Shown here: positions 6,488-14,695 of the stretch, one piece after another
How the letters are laid out: the number at the start of each line of letters is the position of its first letter
How positions within the stretch are numbered: position 1 is the stretch's first letter
Source: Kluyvera sp040932435
Lineage (GTDB): Bacteria; Pseudomonadota; Gammaproteobacteria; Enterobacterales; Enterobacteriaceae
Direction: 5' to 3'
DNA length: 64,000 nt
Assembly (NCBI RefSeq): GCF_040932435.1
Contig: NZ_JBFQGA010000006.1
Span: 1-64,000, forward strand
Program-made: the position numbers and the translations under genes
Notes under the pieces: model-generated
Told to the model about the DNA's origin: nothing
Seen by the model: the letters and a program-made list of their open reading frames with translations, nothing else
The model's database searches: none

Positions 6488-7383
6488 TTAAAAATAAATA
6501 CTGCCAGGCGCTGGCGGAAATGCGCAGCAAAAGCGCGCACAAATTGAAAGAAGTTGGCGATCAATGGCGTACCCCGGATCTGCTTTTTTGGGGCATCAAT
6601 GCGATGTTTGGCCCGTTGGTTCTCGACCTGTTTGCTGATGACGATAACGCGAAGTGCCCAGCATGGTACACCGCTGAAGATAACGCTTTAACGCAGGACT
6701 GGTCATCCCGTTTGCTGGAGCTCGGCGGCGCTGGTTATGGCAACCCGCCATACAGCCGGTCGCAGTATCACGAAAAACAGGCAATCACCGGCATGCGTCA
6801 CATCATTGCGTACACATTGGCAATGAGAGAACAGGGCGGGCGCTACGTCTTTCTAATCAAAGCGGCAACGGGTGAAGTGTGGTGGCCGGAAGAAGCGGAT
6901 CATGTCGCGTTTATCCGTGGGCGTATCAGTTTCGATCTGCCTGTGTGGTACCGACCAGAAGAAGGGCAACCGTCCGAATCGTCTGCTGGGTTTAGTGCTG
7001 CGATTGCGGTATTCGATAAGTCATGGCGTGGAGAGCGTTTCAGCTACATCTGCCGCGGCGAGCTGGAAGAAAAAGGACGTGCGTCTATGGCGCTGGCCAC
7101 CTTTGCTGCCGGTAGAGTTCAGCCACCAGCCGTGCAGCCAGTTCAGAAGGAAGAACAAGCCGCGGCGCCGCATGTATTACCGGGAACAGAATCACGCATC
7201 TGGCCACTTGAGGTAGGCATTGTGTTTAACCAGGTAGATGGCGCTGACGTACTGGATATGTCGCAGCAGAACAAACTAAAAGCCCACATCAACCAGCTCT
7301 GGCTGGAACGTACCCCCACCAGCGAGATTATCGCTATCGCGCGCGGCCTGACCGGGAGCATGTTGGGGGTGACCTGTGCGTGA
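6484..7383 (+). CDS. Phage N6-adenine methyltransferase (Dam-type)
   Basis: A 299-residue protein overlapping the O-like stop (ATGA). Features of the phage DNA N-6-adenine methyltransferase family are VLDLFADDDNAKC (AdoMet pocket, about residues 40-52), the catalytic GNPPYS motif (about 82-87), and the WRTPD and FIRGRISF segments. It should transfer methyl groups from AdoMet to adenine N6, probably to avoid host restriction or alter regulation. The last ~70 residues are an extra Pro/Gln linker plus a helical tail whose role I cannot name. It overlaps the cytosine methyltransferase by eight bases. Confidence 0.88.
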   Translation: MIKNKYCQALAEMRSKSAHKLKEVGDQWRTPDLLFWGINAMFGPLVLDLFADDDNAKCPAWYTAEDNALTQDWSSRLLELGGAGYGNPPYSRSQYHEKQAITGMRHIIAYTLAMREQGGRYVFLIKAATGEVWWPEEADHVAFIRGRISFDLPVWYRPEEGQPSESSAGFSAAIAVFDKSWRGERFSYICRGELEEKGRASMALATFAAGRVQPPAVQPVQKEEQAAAPHVLPGTESRIWPLEVGIVFNQVDGADVLDMSQQNKLKAHINQLWLERTPTSEIIAIARGLTGSMLGVTCA

Positions 7384-9310
7384 AATTATCGTTGATAACT
7401 TTGCTGGTGGCGGTGGCGCATCAACCGGCATTGAGCTGGCGATCGGGCGTAGCGTGGATATTGCTATTAACCACGATGAAAATGCCATCGCAATGCACAA
7501 AACAAACCACCCGGACACGCTTCATTACTGCGAATCGGTGTTTGATGTTGATCCAGTTGCGGCCACCGGCGGTAACGCTGTCGGCCTGGCATGGTTTAGC
7601 CCTGATTGCCGTCACTTCTCAAAAGCGAAGGGCGCAAAGCCAGTGAAGAAGGAAATCCGTGGGCTGGCGTGGATTGTCCTGCGCTGGGCACTGGCGAAAC
7701 GTCCTCGTGTGATGATGCTGGAGAACGTTGAAGAGTTTAAAACGTGGGGGCCGCTGCTTGGTGATGAAATGCGCCCGGATCCTGCGCGTATTGGCGAGAC
7801 CTTCAAAGCTTTTGTTGGCATGTTATCCACTGGCATTGCGGCGGATCATCCTGCGCTGGATGAGGTTTGCGAGTTCCTAGGGATCGAGCCTGAAAGTATG
7901 CAGGCGAGGCAACTGGTCGACGGGCTTGGGTATGCCGTTGATTTTCGCGAGCTCCGCGCGTGTGACTACGGCGCACCTACTATCCGGAAACGCTTTTTCA
8001 TGGTTATGCGCTGCGATGGCCACGCAATTGAATGGCCTGCTGTAACCCATGGGGATCCGAAATCGCTTGAAGTGCAGAGTGGCAATCTCGCACCATGGCG
8101 CACAGCTGCCGAATGTATCGACTGGAATATCCCGGCGCTGTCCATCTTTGACCGTAAAAAACCACTGGCAGAAAACACGCTTAAACGCATCGCGCGGGGC
8201 ATCCAGCGCTTTGTTATTGAGAGCGCATCGCCGTTTATCGTGAAGTGTAATCACACCAGCACCAAAACGAGTTACGACTGTTTCCGTGGGCAGGCGCTGG
8301 CCGAACCACTACAGACAATCACAAAAACCCATGGTTATGCGGTTGCTGTTCCACACCTGACGAAATTCCGAACTGGTGCAACCGGGCAACCCGTTACCGA
8401 ACCAGTACCAACGGTGACCGCTGGCACATCGAAACGCCCTGGCGGTAATGGGCATGCGCTCGGTGTCGTTGAAGCTGCATTAACGCCATTCCTGGCTGGC
8501 AATGGTGGTAGTGAATACCAGGCGAAGCCACGACCACTGGATAAACCTGCGCATACCATCCTCAAACAATCCCGCGCCTGTCTGGTCACGCCGGTTATCG
8601 CCCGTCAGTTTGGTGCCAGTATCGGCCACCGGGTAGATGAGCCAAGCGCAACTATTACAGCAGGTGGTGGCGGCAAATCGCAGCTGGTTACGCCGACGCT
8701 GATCCAGATGGGCTACGGGGAGCGACCAGGGCAAGAGCCTCGAGTGCTGCAACTGAATAACCCATTGGGCACGGTGACTGCCGGCGGCAATAAGTTTGCG
8801 ACGGTCAGCGCTTTCCTCGCGAAACACTATGGCGGGAATTATACCGGTCCGGGTGTCAGGCTCGATGAGCCAGCACACTCTGTGACAACGGTAGACCATC
8901 ACGCTGTTGTCGCTTCTCATCTGGTGAAACTGCGCGGTACCTGCCGCGATGGGCAGCGCCTGGACGAGCCAATGCCGACTATCACTGCTGGTGGGCAGCA
9001 CGTCGGCGAGGTTCGGACCTTCCTCGAGACCTACTGCGGGGAGAGCTCAGACGAATGGCTGGTGACCATCGAGGGGGTTAAATACCAGATCGTGGATATC
9101 GGGATGCGCATGCTTCAGCCGCATGAACTGTACAAGGCTCAGGGTTTCCCCGACGGCTACGTTATCGATCAGGACTTCCGTGGCAAGAAATACGCCAAAG
9201 ACAAACAGGTAGCGCGCTGTGGTAATGCTGTGCCGCCTCCATTCGCCGAGGCGCTTGTGCGCGCAAACTTACCGGAGCTCTGCGTGAGCAAAGAGGAAAA
9301 AGCAGCATGA
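7376..9310 (+). CDS. C5-cytosine DNA methyltransferase with repeat-rich target domain
   Basis: A 644-residue C5-cytosine methyltransferase with a GTG start. Motif I is DNFAGGGGAS (7-16), motif IV SPDCRHFS (75-82) with catalytic Cys78, motif VI ENVEEF (116-121), motif VIII YGAPTIRKRFF (198-208), and motifs IX-X LQPHELYKAQGF and GNAVPPPFAEALV (580-628). It is much longer than Dcm-type enzymes because residues 305-545 contain seven imperfect copies of (D)EPxxTITAGG spaced 32-48 residues apart, in the place of the target-recognition domain. It lies in a coupled operon with the Dam-type gene and LexA-RusA. Its target sequence cannot be predicted by eye. Confidence 0.9.
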   Translation: MREIIVDNFAGGGGASTGIELAIGRSVDIAINHDENAIAMHKTNHPDTLHYCESVFDVDPVAATGGNAVGLAWFSPDCRHFSKAKGAKPVKKEIRGLAWIVLRWALAKRPRVMMLENVEEFKTWGPLLGDEMRPDPARIGETFKAFVGMLSTGIAADHPALDEVCEFLGIEPESMQARQLVDGLGYAVDFRELRACDYGAPTIRKRFFMVMRCDGHAIEWPAVTHGDPKSLEVQSGNLAPWRTAAECIDWNIPALSIFDRKKPLAENTLKRIARGIQRFVIESASPFIVKCNHTSTKTSYDCFRGQALAEPLQTITKTHGYAVAVPHLTKFRTGATGQPVTEPVPTVTAGTSKRPGGNGHALGVVEAALTPFLAGNGGSEYQAKPRPLDKPAHTILKQSRACLVTPVIARQFGASIGHRVDEPSATITAGGGGKSQLVTPTLIQMGYGERPGQEPRVLQLNNPLGTVTAGGNKFATVSAFLAKHYGGNYTGPGVRLDEPAHSVTTVDHHAVVASHLVKLRGTCRDGQRLDEPMPTITAGGQHVGEVRTFLETYCGESSDEWLVTIEGVKYQIVDIGMRMLQPHELYKAQGFPDGYVIDQDFRGKKYAKDKQVARCGNAVPPPFAEALVRANLPELCVSKEEKAA

Positions 9311-9945
9311 TGGATTTAACTTCGCGTCAGCAGCACGTTCTGGATCTCCTGATCGCTTACCAGCGTGAACATGGTTTCCCGCCTACCAACTTTGAACTGG
9401 CCGGGCTGCTGGGTTGCAGCTCACCAAATGCGGCAGCGGATCACCTGCGTGCGCTTGAGAAAAAAGGGGCTATCAGTATCACCCGCGGTGTCTCCCGCGG
9501 GATCTCCATTACCCAACTGAAGCCTAAGAATACCGGCGCGGTGGGTATGACTCTTGTCCTTCCTTTCCCGCCGAGCGTTAACACCTACTGGCGCGCCCCT
9601 AACAAGGGGCCGCTGGCCGGTCGCCACCTGGTCAGCGCTGACGGTCGCAAATTCCAGAGCGCGGCCTGTGCGGCAATCATTGAGCAGCTTCGCCGCCTGC
9701 CTAAGCCGTCAACCGAGCAGGCTGCCGTTGAAATCACCCTTTACCCGCCGGACGCGCGCCGCCGTGATCTGGACAACTACAACAAAGCGCTGTTTGACGC
9801 GCTGACGCATGCAGGCGTTTGGGAGGACGACAGCCAGGTGAAACGCATGCTGGTGGAGTGGGGCCCAATAGTGCCGAAAGGGCGGGTAGAAATAACCATT
9901 ACGCCATTCAACAAAGGGGAAAATATATGTCCAACTGTGGGTTGA
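9307..9945 (+). CDS. LexA DNA-binding domain fused to RusA resolvase
   Basis: A single 212-residue ORF with two domains. Residues 1-70 are the LexA N-terminal winged helix (LTSRQQHVLDLLIAYQREHG, FPPTNFELAGLLG), lacking the S24 peptidase. Residues 81-205 are RusA, the Holliday junction resolvase, from LPFPPSVNTYWR to the catalytic carboxylates in RRDLDNYNKALFDAL and VWEDDSQV. RusA proteins normally are about 120 residues and begin where Met81 (9547) lies here. The enzyme resolves four-way junctions during phage recombination and packaging. The start overlaps the methyltransferase stop. An internal start at 9547 could also give free RusA. Confidence 0.85.
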   Translation: MMDLTSRQQHVLDLLIAYQREHGFPPTNFELAGLLGCSSPNAAADHLRALEKKGAISITRGVSRGISITQLKPKNTGAVGMTLVLPFPPSVNTYWRAPNKGPLAGRHLVSADGRKFQSAACAAIIEQLRRLPKPSTEQAAVEITLYPPDARRRDLDNYNKALFDALTHAGVWEDDSQVKRMLVEWGPIVPKGRVEITITPFNKGENICPTVG

Positions 9946-10031
9946 ATGAGTGGCGCGATGGCAGTAATGTCGGACAGTGCAAGCGAAACGGGCGTGCAGG
10001 CCCTTCGCAACAATCAGTGTATGGAGAGAAT

Positions 10032-10862
10032 ATGACCAATCATCATGTTATGGGCACTGCTACGCCCAAAAATCACTCGTTGTTTGTTATTGATGGCGTT
10101 TCGGTACGTCGTGACATCATGGGGCGCTACTGCCTGAATGATCTTCATCGTGCCGCCGGTGCCCTCGATAAACACAAACCAGCCTTCTGGCTCAGGAATG
10201 AACAAACTGAACAGCTAATCGGCGAGTTGCTAATTTGCAACTCGGAAATCCCCGAGCCTGTTAGCGTTGTACGTGGCGGTAGAGAGCAAGGTACGTATGT
10301 GTGCCGTGAGCTGGTATATGCCTACGCCATGTGGATAAGCGCCGCCTTTAACCTAAAGGTGATCCGCACCTTCGATACGCTCCACTCTGCAGCATCATCA
10401 GCAATTACCGCCGACCGCATTCAGGCCGGGGTCATATTGCTGGAGTCGGCATCACGTATGTTAAACCTCTCTAATTCCTCAAAGCTTGGTGCATACCAGA
10501 AGCTGCAGCAGGTAGCCGGATTGCCGGATCTAATGCCCTCATATGCTATCGATGCGCCAGCAGGTGCCCTCGACGGCTCCAGTCGGCCGACACAATCCCT
10601 CAGTGCTTTACTGAAAGCCAATAATGTCAGGTTGTCTGCAAATCAGGCATATCAGCAGTTGGCGAAACTCGGAGTAGTTGAGCAGAAAGAACGTCGCAGC
10701 AGGACGGGAGCCAATGGGGTTAAAAAATTCTGGTCCATGACTGCCAAAGGTTGCATGTACGGGAAAAACATCACAAGCCCTGCGAATCCTCGCGAAACAC
10801 AACCGCACTTCTTTGAATCAAAATTCTCAGAACTGCTTAAGTTGCTTGAAACGGTCCATTGA
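10032..10862 (+). CDS. KilA-N domain DNA-binding protein
   Basis: A 276-residue protein with a KilA-N domain in residues ~15-115 (VRRDIMGRYCLNDLHRAAGA, HKPAFWLRNEQTEQL, GTYVCRELVYAYAMWISAAF, RTFD) and a C-terminal HTH-like region (LLKANNVRLSANQAYQQLAKLG). KilA-N proteins are phage DNA-binding or antirepressor-type regulators. The ATG at 10032 has GGAGA upstream and opens the family-like sequence. An in-frame ATG at 9927, with AGGGGAAA before it and overlapping rusA, would add 35 polar residues and cannot be excluded. It lies in the rightward early operon before DUF968. Confidence 0.8.
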   Translation: MTNHHVMGTATPKNHSLFVIDGVSVRRDIMGRYCLNDLHRAAGALDKHKPAFWLRNEQTEQLIGELLICNSEIPEPVSVVRGGREQGTYVCRELVYAYAMWISAAFNLKVIRTFDTLHSAASSAITADRIQAGVILLESASRMLNLSNSSKLGAYQKLQQVAGLPDLMPSYAIDAPAGALDGSSRPTQSLSALLKANNVRLSANQAYQQLAKLGVVEQKERRSRTGANGVKKFWSMTAKGCMYGKNITSPANPRETQPHFFESKFSELLKLLETVH

Positions 10863-10877
10863 TAGGGTGTGATACTG

Positions 10878-11933
10878 ATGAGAGCCTTATTCACACCTGA
10901 AATAGTGCCGCGCCTTGGCATGGTACTAATCAAGCCCGGTCGGGAGTTAATGCACCTGTTCGCATCTGGACGGGTGCTGGTTGAGCGGGAGCCTGAAAAT
11001 ATGGCGCGATTCCCGTCAGGCCGGATCCCCGATGCTCGCCAGCCGCTGTTGGAGGATTCTTGCTTAACTACCTTTTTTACTGATGAGCGGGTTATTGCCG
11101 CTGCTGGTGGAGTGGCTGGTCTTGAGCATTGGCTGCAGCAGCGTTTTACGAAATGCCAATACCCGGACCCGGACTACCATCACGCTGAGTTAACGACGCT
11201 ATGGCATCAGCCAGGAGCGCTGGTGGTGTGTTGGCATTGTGATAACAAATTACGTGGGCAGACGACGGACAAATTACGGGCGCTTGCGCTGGGCAATGTT
11301 GCCGAGTGGGTTATTGACACCGTGCAGGCGGGGCTGGGCTACAACAAAGAACGCACTCTTTCTTTAGCTGAGCTTTGCTGGTGGGCAGTTCAGTCAGGGA
11401 TTGCGGCTGCTATCACTGAAGGAATGGCGCATCGGGCGCTAAGGATTCCAGAAGAGCCTTTTTTATCTGTTTACCGGGAAAGCGACATTGTACCTATGCC
11501 ACCGGCCACCAGCATTGTGCAGGCGAAAGCTAAACCCGTTGATGCTTTATCGCCGCGACGTCATGACACTGAAAGCACCGACACTCAAAAGCCAATTATG
11601 GCGTTAGCTATTGATCCGGAGTCGCCAGAATCCTTTTTGTTGCGGCCTAAGCGCCGCCGCTGGGTGAGTGAGCAATATACCCGATGGGTTAAAACGCAGC
11701 CCTGCGAAGGTTGCCGGCGGCCAGCAGATGATCCGCATCATATCGTTGGGCACGGTATGGGTGGTACAGCAACAAAAGCCCACGACCTCTTCGTGATCCC
11801 TCTGTGCAGAGAGTGTCACGACGAACTACACGCCGGTGTATCGACATTCGAACAGAAACACGGCACGCAGCTGGAGTTGTTGCTGCGTTTTCTGGATCGG
11901 GCGCTGGCGATTGGCGTAATTGCGAAAGCTTAA
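10878..11933 (+). CDS. DUF968 domain protein (putative HNH-like nuclease)
   Basis: A 351-residue protein of the DUF968 family, found next to rusA and Q in lambdoid phages. The ATG at 10878 begins MRALFTPEIVPRLGMVLIKP, the standard start of the family; an in-frame GTG three codons upstream is less likely. The C-terminal third carries CEGCRRPADDPHHIVGHGMG and LCRECHDELH, two Cys pairs around His-His, which is a beta-beta-alpha metal finger of HNH type. The N-terminal part has a CWHCDNKL pair. A nuclease role in recombination or replication is plausible but unproven. Confidence 0.8.
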   Translation: MRALFTPEIVPRLGMVLIKPGRELMHLFASGRVLVEREPENMARFPSGRIPDARQPLLEDSCLTTFFTDERVIAAAGGVAGLEHWLQQRFTKCQYPDPDYHHAELTTLWHQPGALVVCWHCDNKLRGQTTDKLRALALGNVAEWVIDTVQAGLGYNKERTLSLAELCWWAVQSGIAAAITEGMAHRALRIPEEPFLSVYRESDIVPMPPATSIVQAKAKPVDALSPRRHDTESTDTQKPIMALAIDPESPESFLLRPKRRRWVSEQYTRWVKTQPCEGCRRPADDPHHIVGHGMGGTATKAHDLFVIPLCRECHDELHAGVSTFEQKHGTQLELLLRFLDRALAIGVIAKA

Positions 11934-11954
11934 GTGTATGGAGCGCTAAACCGC

Positions 11955-12644
11955 ATGAATGAACAGAATCTGAATTATGTTAGGAATGAACTTCGCCGGG
12001 CCCTACTGGATCTGTCCGGCGGGACCAAAGGGCAGCTCGAGGCATTTAGTGAACATCCACCAGCGGATAAGAATGCCACGCCGCGCCGTTGCGTTAACCT
12101 CGTTGAGCTGGAGGGCGAGTCGGGGACCCGCTTTGTTAACTCGCTGAGCGCACCCTTGTATGTGCTGGAGACACGCAGCCGCCGCCGACCAATGCCGCCA
12201 ATTAAAGATATGGAGTTTGAATCAGCACCGTGGCGCCGCGCTGTTAATTCCCTGAATGAATATCAGCAGGCCTGGCTGCGATATTGCTACGGGTTCGACC
12301 TCAGCTATAAGCATCAGGTGATGATGTGCGAGCACGTCTGGAATAACTATCAGAAATGCCAAGTGGATAACCCGTTACAATCCCGCGTCATTAAAAAGCT
12401 GATCGGGCTGGTATGGCTGGCAGGGCAGGAAGTCGCCGCCATGAGAAGTAATGAAACCTATAAAGACTATGCTGGTGCAGCGCTGGCACGAATGGTTAGT
12501 GTTGACCGTTCAACCTGGCTGCGTGTGTATTCGAGCCATTGGGCAGCGTTGAAAGCGGCATTTGCGGATCTGGATGAGCACGCCTTGAGCCTGACGCTAG
12601 ATCACTTTGAAGATGAAGAAGTGCTTAAAGTGGTGGAAATGTGA
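11955..12644 (+). CDS. Q: Late antitermination protein Q
   Basis: A 229-residue protein of the lambdoid antitermination Q family typified by phage 82 Q (Phage_antitermQ type). Recognisable parts are APWRRAVNSLNEYQQAWLRYCYG (about 92-114), WNNYQKCQV, and WLRVYSSHWAALKAAFADLD (about 186-205). It is the last gene of the rightward early operon; the promoter and terminator-like hairpin that Q should act on follow at 12675-12765. Q binds DNA at the late promoter and modifies RNA polymerase to read through terminators into lysis and head genes. The start at 11955 is preferred to a GTG at 11934. Confidence 0.85.
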   Translation: MNEQNLNYVRNELRRALLDLSGGTKGQLEAFSEHPPADKNATPRRCVNLVELEGESGTRFVNSLSAPLYVLETRSRRRPMPPIKDMEFESAPWRRAVNSLNEYQQAWLRYCYGFDLSYKHQVMMCEHVWNNYQKCQVDNPLQSRVIKKLIGLVWLAGQEVAAMRSNETYKDYAGAALARMVSVDRSTWLRVYSSHWAALKAAFADLDEHALSLTLDHFEDEEVLKVVEM

Positions 12645-12674
12645 AGTAAATTTCACTATCTCCGTCAATCACGC

Positions 12675-12703
12675 TTGCAAAATGCAACAAAATAAGCCAT
12701 ATT
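12675..12703 (+). promoter_or_regulatory. Candidate late promoter pR'
   Basis: TTGCAA (12675-12680), 17-base spacer, CATATT (12698-12703), directly after Q and about 35 bases before an intrinsic terminator. This promoter-terminator spacing is what Q-dependent late promoters show. Confidence 0.5.
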
Positions 12704-12737
12704 TGAAGCATATTTGATATGTTGCCAAAGTTTTATA

Positions 12738-12765
12738 AACCCGCCCTTGAGCGGGTTTTTTTATG
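12738..12765 (+). terminator. tR'-type intrinsic terminator
   Basis: Stem AACCCGC (12738-12744), loop CCTTGA, stem GCGGGTT (12751-12757), followed by a run of T. It stops transcription from pR' until Q modifies polymerase. Confidence 0.85.
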
Positions 12766-12884
12766 GCTAAACATCTTGCCTGGCGTGTTAACGCGCTAGT
12801 GGTCGCAGAATTGAATTCTTCTCTTGCTGGGCTAAGCGACCAGAGTTATCTGTATGTCACGCCACTTATTAAAGGTAAAAAGAC

Positions 12885-13076
12885 ATGCTAAAACAGCAAG
12901 ATATGACAGAAACAGCAAAGGCTGTTTTCAACGAATTGAGCGATAAACCGGCTACGGCTGGGGAAATTGCACAGAATACCCATCTTAGCCGCGAACGTTG
13001 CCAGCTCATTCTCACGCAGCTGGTGATGGCGGGGTTATCTGATTACCAGTTTGGATGTTATAAGCGCCTCCAGTAA
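12885..13076 (+). CDS. Small winged-helix protein, 63 aa
   Basis: A 63-residue protein with a compact winged-helix pattern: MTETAKAVFNELSDKP, TAGEIAQNTHLSRERCQLIL (recognition helix) and LVMAGLSDYQFGCYKRL (wing). Start at ATG 12885 with AAAGGTAAAAAG upstream. It is the first gene of the late transcript after the tR' hairpin and precedes the DPPY methyltransferase. It probably binds DNA, perhaps controlling the methyltransferase, but that is inferred from size and position. Confidence 0.65.
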   Translation: MLKQQDMTETAKAVFNELSDKPATAGEIAQNTHLSRERCQLILTQLVMAGLSDYQFGCYKRLQ

Positions 13077-13103
13077 TGGGGGCTTTCTGCTGTGGAAATG
13101 GGC

Positions 13104-13201
13104 GGCTGGTGGGTGTTGTAGCACCCGGCCAGCCATCAGCTCATGCTTTCAGGTCACAAGCTAACCAAGGCCCACTGCTTTAGCGCAAAAGCAAAGTGAG
13201 G
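13104..13201 (+). ncRNA. Candidate two-hairpin RNA, C4-antisense-like
   Basis: Two stems lie in the gap before the methyltransferase: GGCTGG/CCAGCC with inner GGGTG/CACCC around a TTGTAG loop (13104-13134), and AACC/GGTT enclosing CACT/AGTG and GCTTT/AAAGC (about 13158-13204). The order and the GTTGTAGCACC loop resemble phage C4 antisense RNAs. I recall the family only in outline, so the name is tentative; the paired structure itself is visible. Confidence 0.35.
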
Positions 13202-13226
13202 TTATCAGAGTTACGCTTACTGATCT

Positions 13227-14279
13227 ATGAAAAATACTGTAAAAATAAACAGTGTTGAGTTAATCAACGCTGATAGCCTGCATTACATCGCCACTCTCCC
13301 CGATAACTCCATTGACCTGATTGTTACCGATCCGCCTTATTTCAAGGTGAAGCCGAACGGCTGGGACAATCAATGGAAAGGGGATGAGGACTACTTACGC
13401 TGGCTTGATAGCTGTTTAGCTGAGTATGCCCGAGTCCTAAAACCTGCCGGCAGCATTTATCTGTTTTGTGGTCACCGGCTGGCCTCAGATATTGAGATCA
13501 TGATGCGGGAACGGTTCAACGTCCTGAACCATATCATCTGGGCTAAACCGTCGGGTCGCTGGAATGGATGCAACAAAGAAAGCCTGCGCGCTTATTTTCC
13601 GGCAACGGAACGGATTCTGTTCGCTGAACATTATCTGGGACCGTATACAGGGAAAGAGGATGCTTACGAGAGAAAAAGCACAGAGCTAAAGCAGCACATC
13701 ATGACGCCGCTTATCGACTATTTCCGCAATGCCCGAGAATCATTGGGTGTGAGTTCGAAAGAGATAGCCGAGGCAACAGGCAAGAAAAATATGGCGTCTC
13801 ACTGGTTCGGTGTAAGCCAGTGGCAGCTGCCGAACGAGGTGGATTACCGGAAACTGCAGGAATTGTTCAGCCGGATCGCCATCGAGAAACACCTGCAACA
13901 AAAGCTGGAACATCCACACCACCAGCTGGTGGCTACCTACCAGTCATTGAATCGCAAATATTCGGAATTGCTGGAAGAGTATAAAACGCTTCGGCGTTGC
14001 TTCTCTGTATCTGCTGCCGTTCCGTATACCGACGTATGGACACACAAGCCCGTTCAGTTTTATCCAGGCAAACATCCATGCGAAAAGCCAGCCGACATGC
14101 TGAAGCAGATTATAAGCGCCAGCAGCAGGCCGGGCGATATTGTTGCCGATTTCTTTATGGGGTCAGGTTCCACTGTGAAAGCAGCAATGGAACTAGGCCG
14201 CCGCGCTATTGGTGTTGAACTTGAAACTGATCGCTTCATGCAGACGGTCAGCGAGATTGAGCAAATCAAAAAAACATAA
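13227..14279 (+). CDS. Site-specific DNA methyltransferase (DPPY class)
   Basis: A 350-residue amino-methyltransferase. Catalytic motif IV TDPPYF (about residues 34-39) comes first and the AdoMet-binding motif I region DFFMGSGST (about 308-316) near the C-terminus, the beta-class order. Between them is a target domain that includes an HTH-like stretch (SLGVSSKEIAEATGKKNMAS). It methylates adenine N6 or cytosine N4 in a short sequence. No restriction partner is adjacent, so it is an orphan, probably protecting phage DNA. It is the third DNA methyltransferase of this prophage and the only one on the late transcript. Confidence 0.88.
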   Translation: MKNTVKINSVELINADSLHYIATLPDNSIDLIVTDPPYFKVKPNGWDNQWKGDEDYLRWLDSCLAEYARVLKPAGSIYLFCGHRLASDIEIMMRERFNVLNHIIWAKPSGRWNGCNKESLRAYFPATERILFAEHYLGPYTGKEDAYERKSTELKQHIMTPLIDYFRNARESLGVSSKEIAEATGKKNMASHWFGVSQWQLPNEVDYRKLQELFSRIAIEKHLQQKLEHPHHQLVATYQSLNRKYSELLEEYKTLRRCFSVSAAVPYTDVWTHKPVQFYPGKHPCEKPADMLKQIISASSRPGDIVADFFMGSGSTVKAAMELGRRAIGVELETDRFMQTVSEIEQIKKT

Positions 14280-14425
14280 ACGGACACCATACATCTGGCT
14301 GCTGTGGTGACCACCAAATTCAGGCTCCGGGAATCACTCCTAACTTACCCTTTGACATAAGAGCCCGACGTGCCTGACCCTTTCAAACACACACAGCGCC
14401 ATCCGAAATATCCGGAGGTGAGGCT

Positions 14426-14695
14426 ATGACCCGAATGAGCACAATTTACAGCAGACTTTCATATGGGACGGGAACCGCGTTGACTGGCTGCGGTGTCTCT
14501 GCAAAGGCCCATGCCGAAATAACTAAAGAGGTATCGTGGATGCTGGCCGACAAAGTGGCAGGACTCGGTTTAAGTGACTGGGCAATTATTGTCGGTATCG
14601 CATGCACCGTTATCACCTGCGGCGTGAACTGGTATTTCCGCTGGAAAGAACGGGAGGACCGACGTAATGGCTATGTCTCCAAAGTTGAGGAATAG
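14426..14695 (+). CDS. Class II holin/antiholin, S21-like
   Basis: An 89-residue holin. The second half has a clear transmembrane segment (SDWAIIVGIACTVITCGVNWYF, about 50-71) followed by a charged tail (RWKEREDRR). A weaker, small-residue-rich first segment (LSYGTGTALTGCGVSAKAHA) fits the releasable TM1 of pinholins such as phage 21 S. The start MTRM offers two Met codons with an Arg between, a dual-start holin/antiholin arrangement. GGAGGTGAGG precedes the first ATG. Overlap with the SAR endolysin gene fits the pinholin model, in which membrane depolarisation activates the enzyme. Confidence 0.85.
   Translation: MTRMSTIYSRLSYGTGTALTGCGVSAKAHAEITKEVSWMLADKVAGLGLSDWAIIVGIACTVITCGVNWYFRWKEREDRRNGYVSKVEE

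Noticed and set aside
12645..14425. Search for tRNA genes near Q and the methyltransferase, common in lambdoid phages
   Set aside because: No cloverleaf with T-loop and acceptor stem was found; the paired elements form only simple hairpins.
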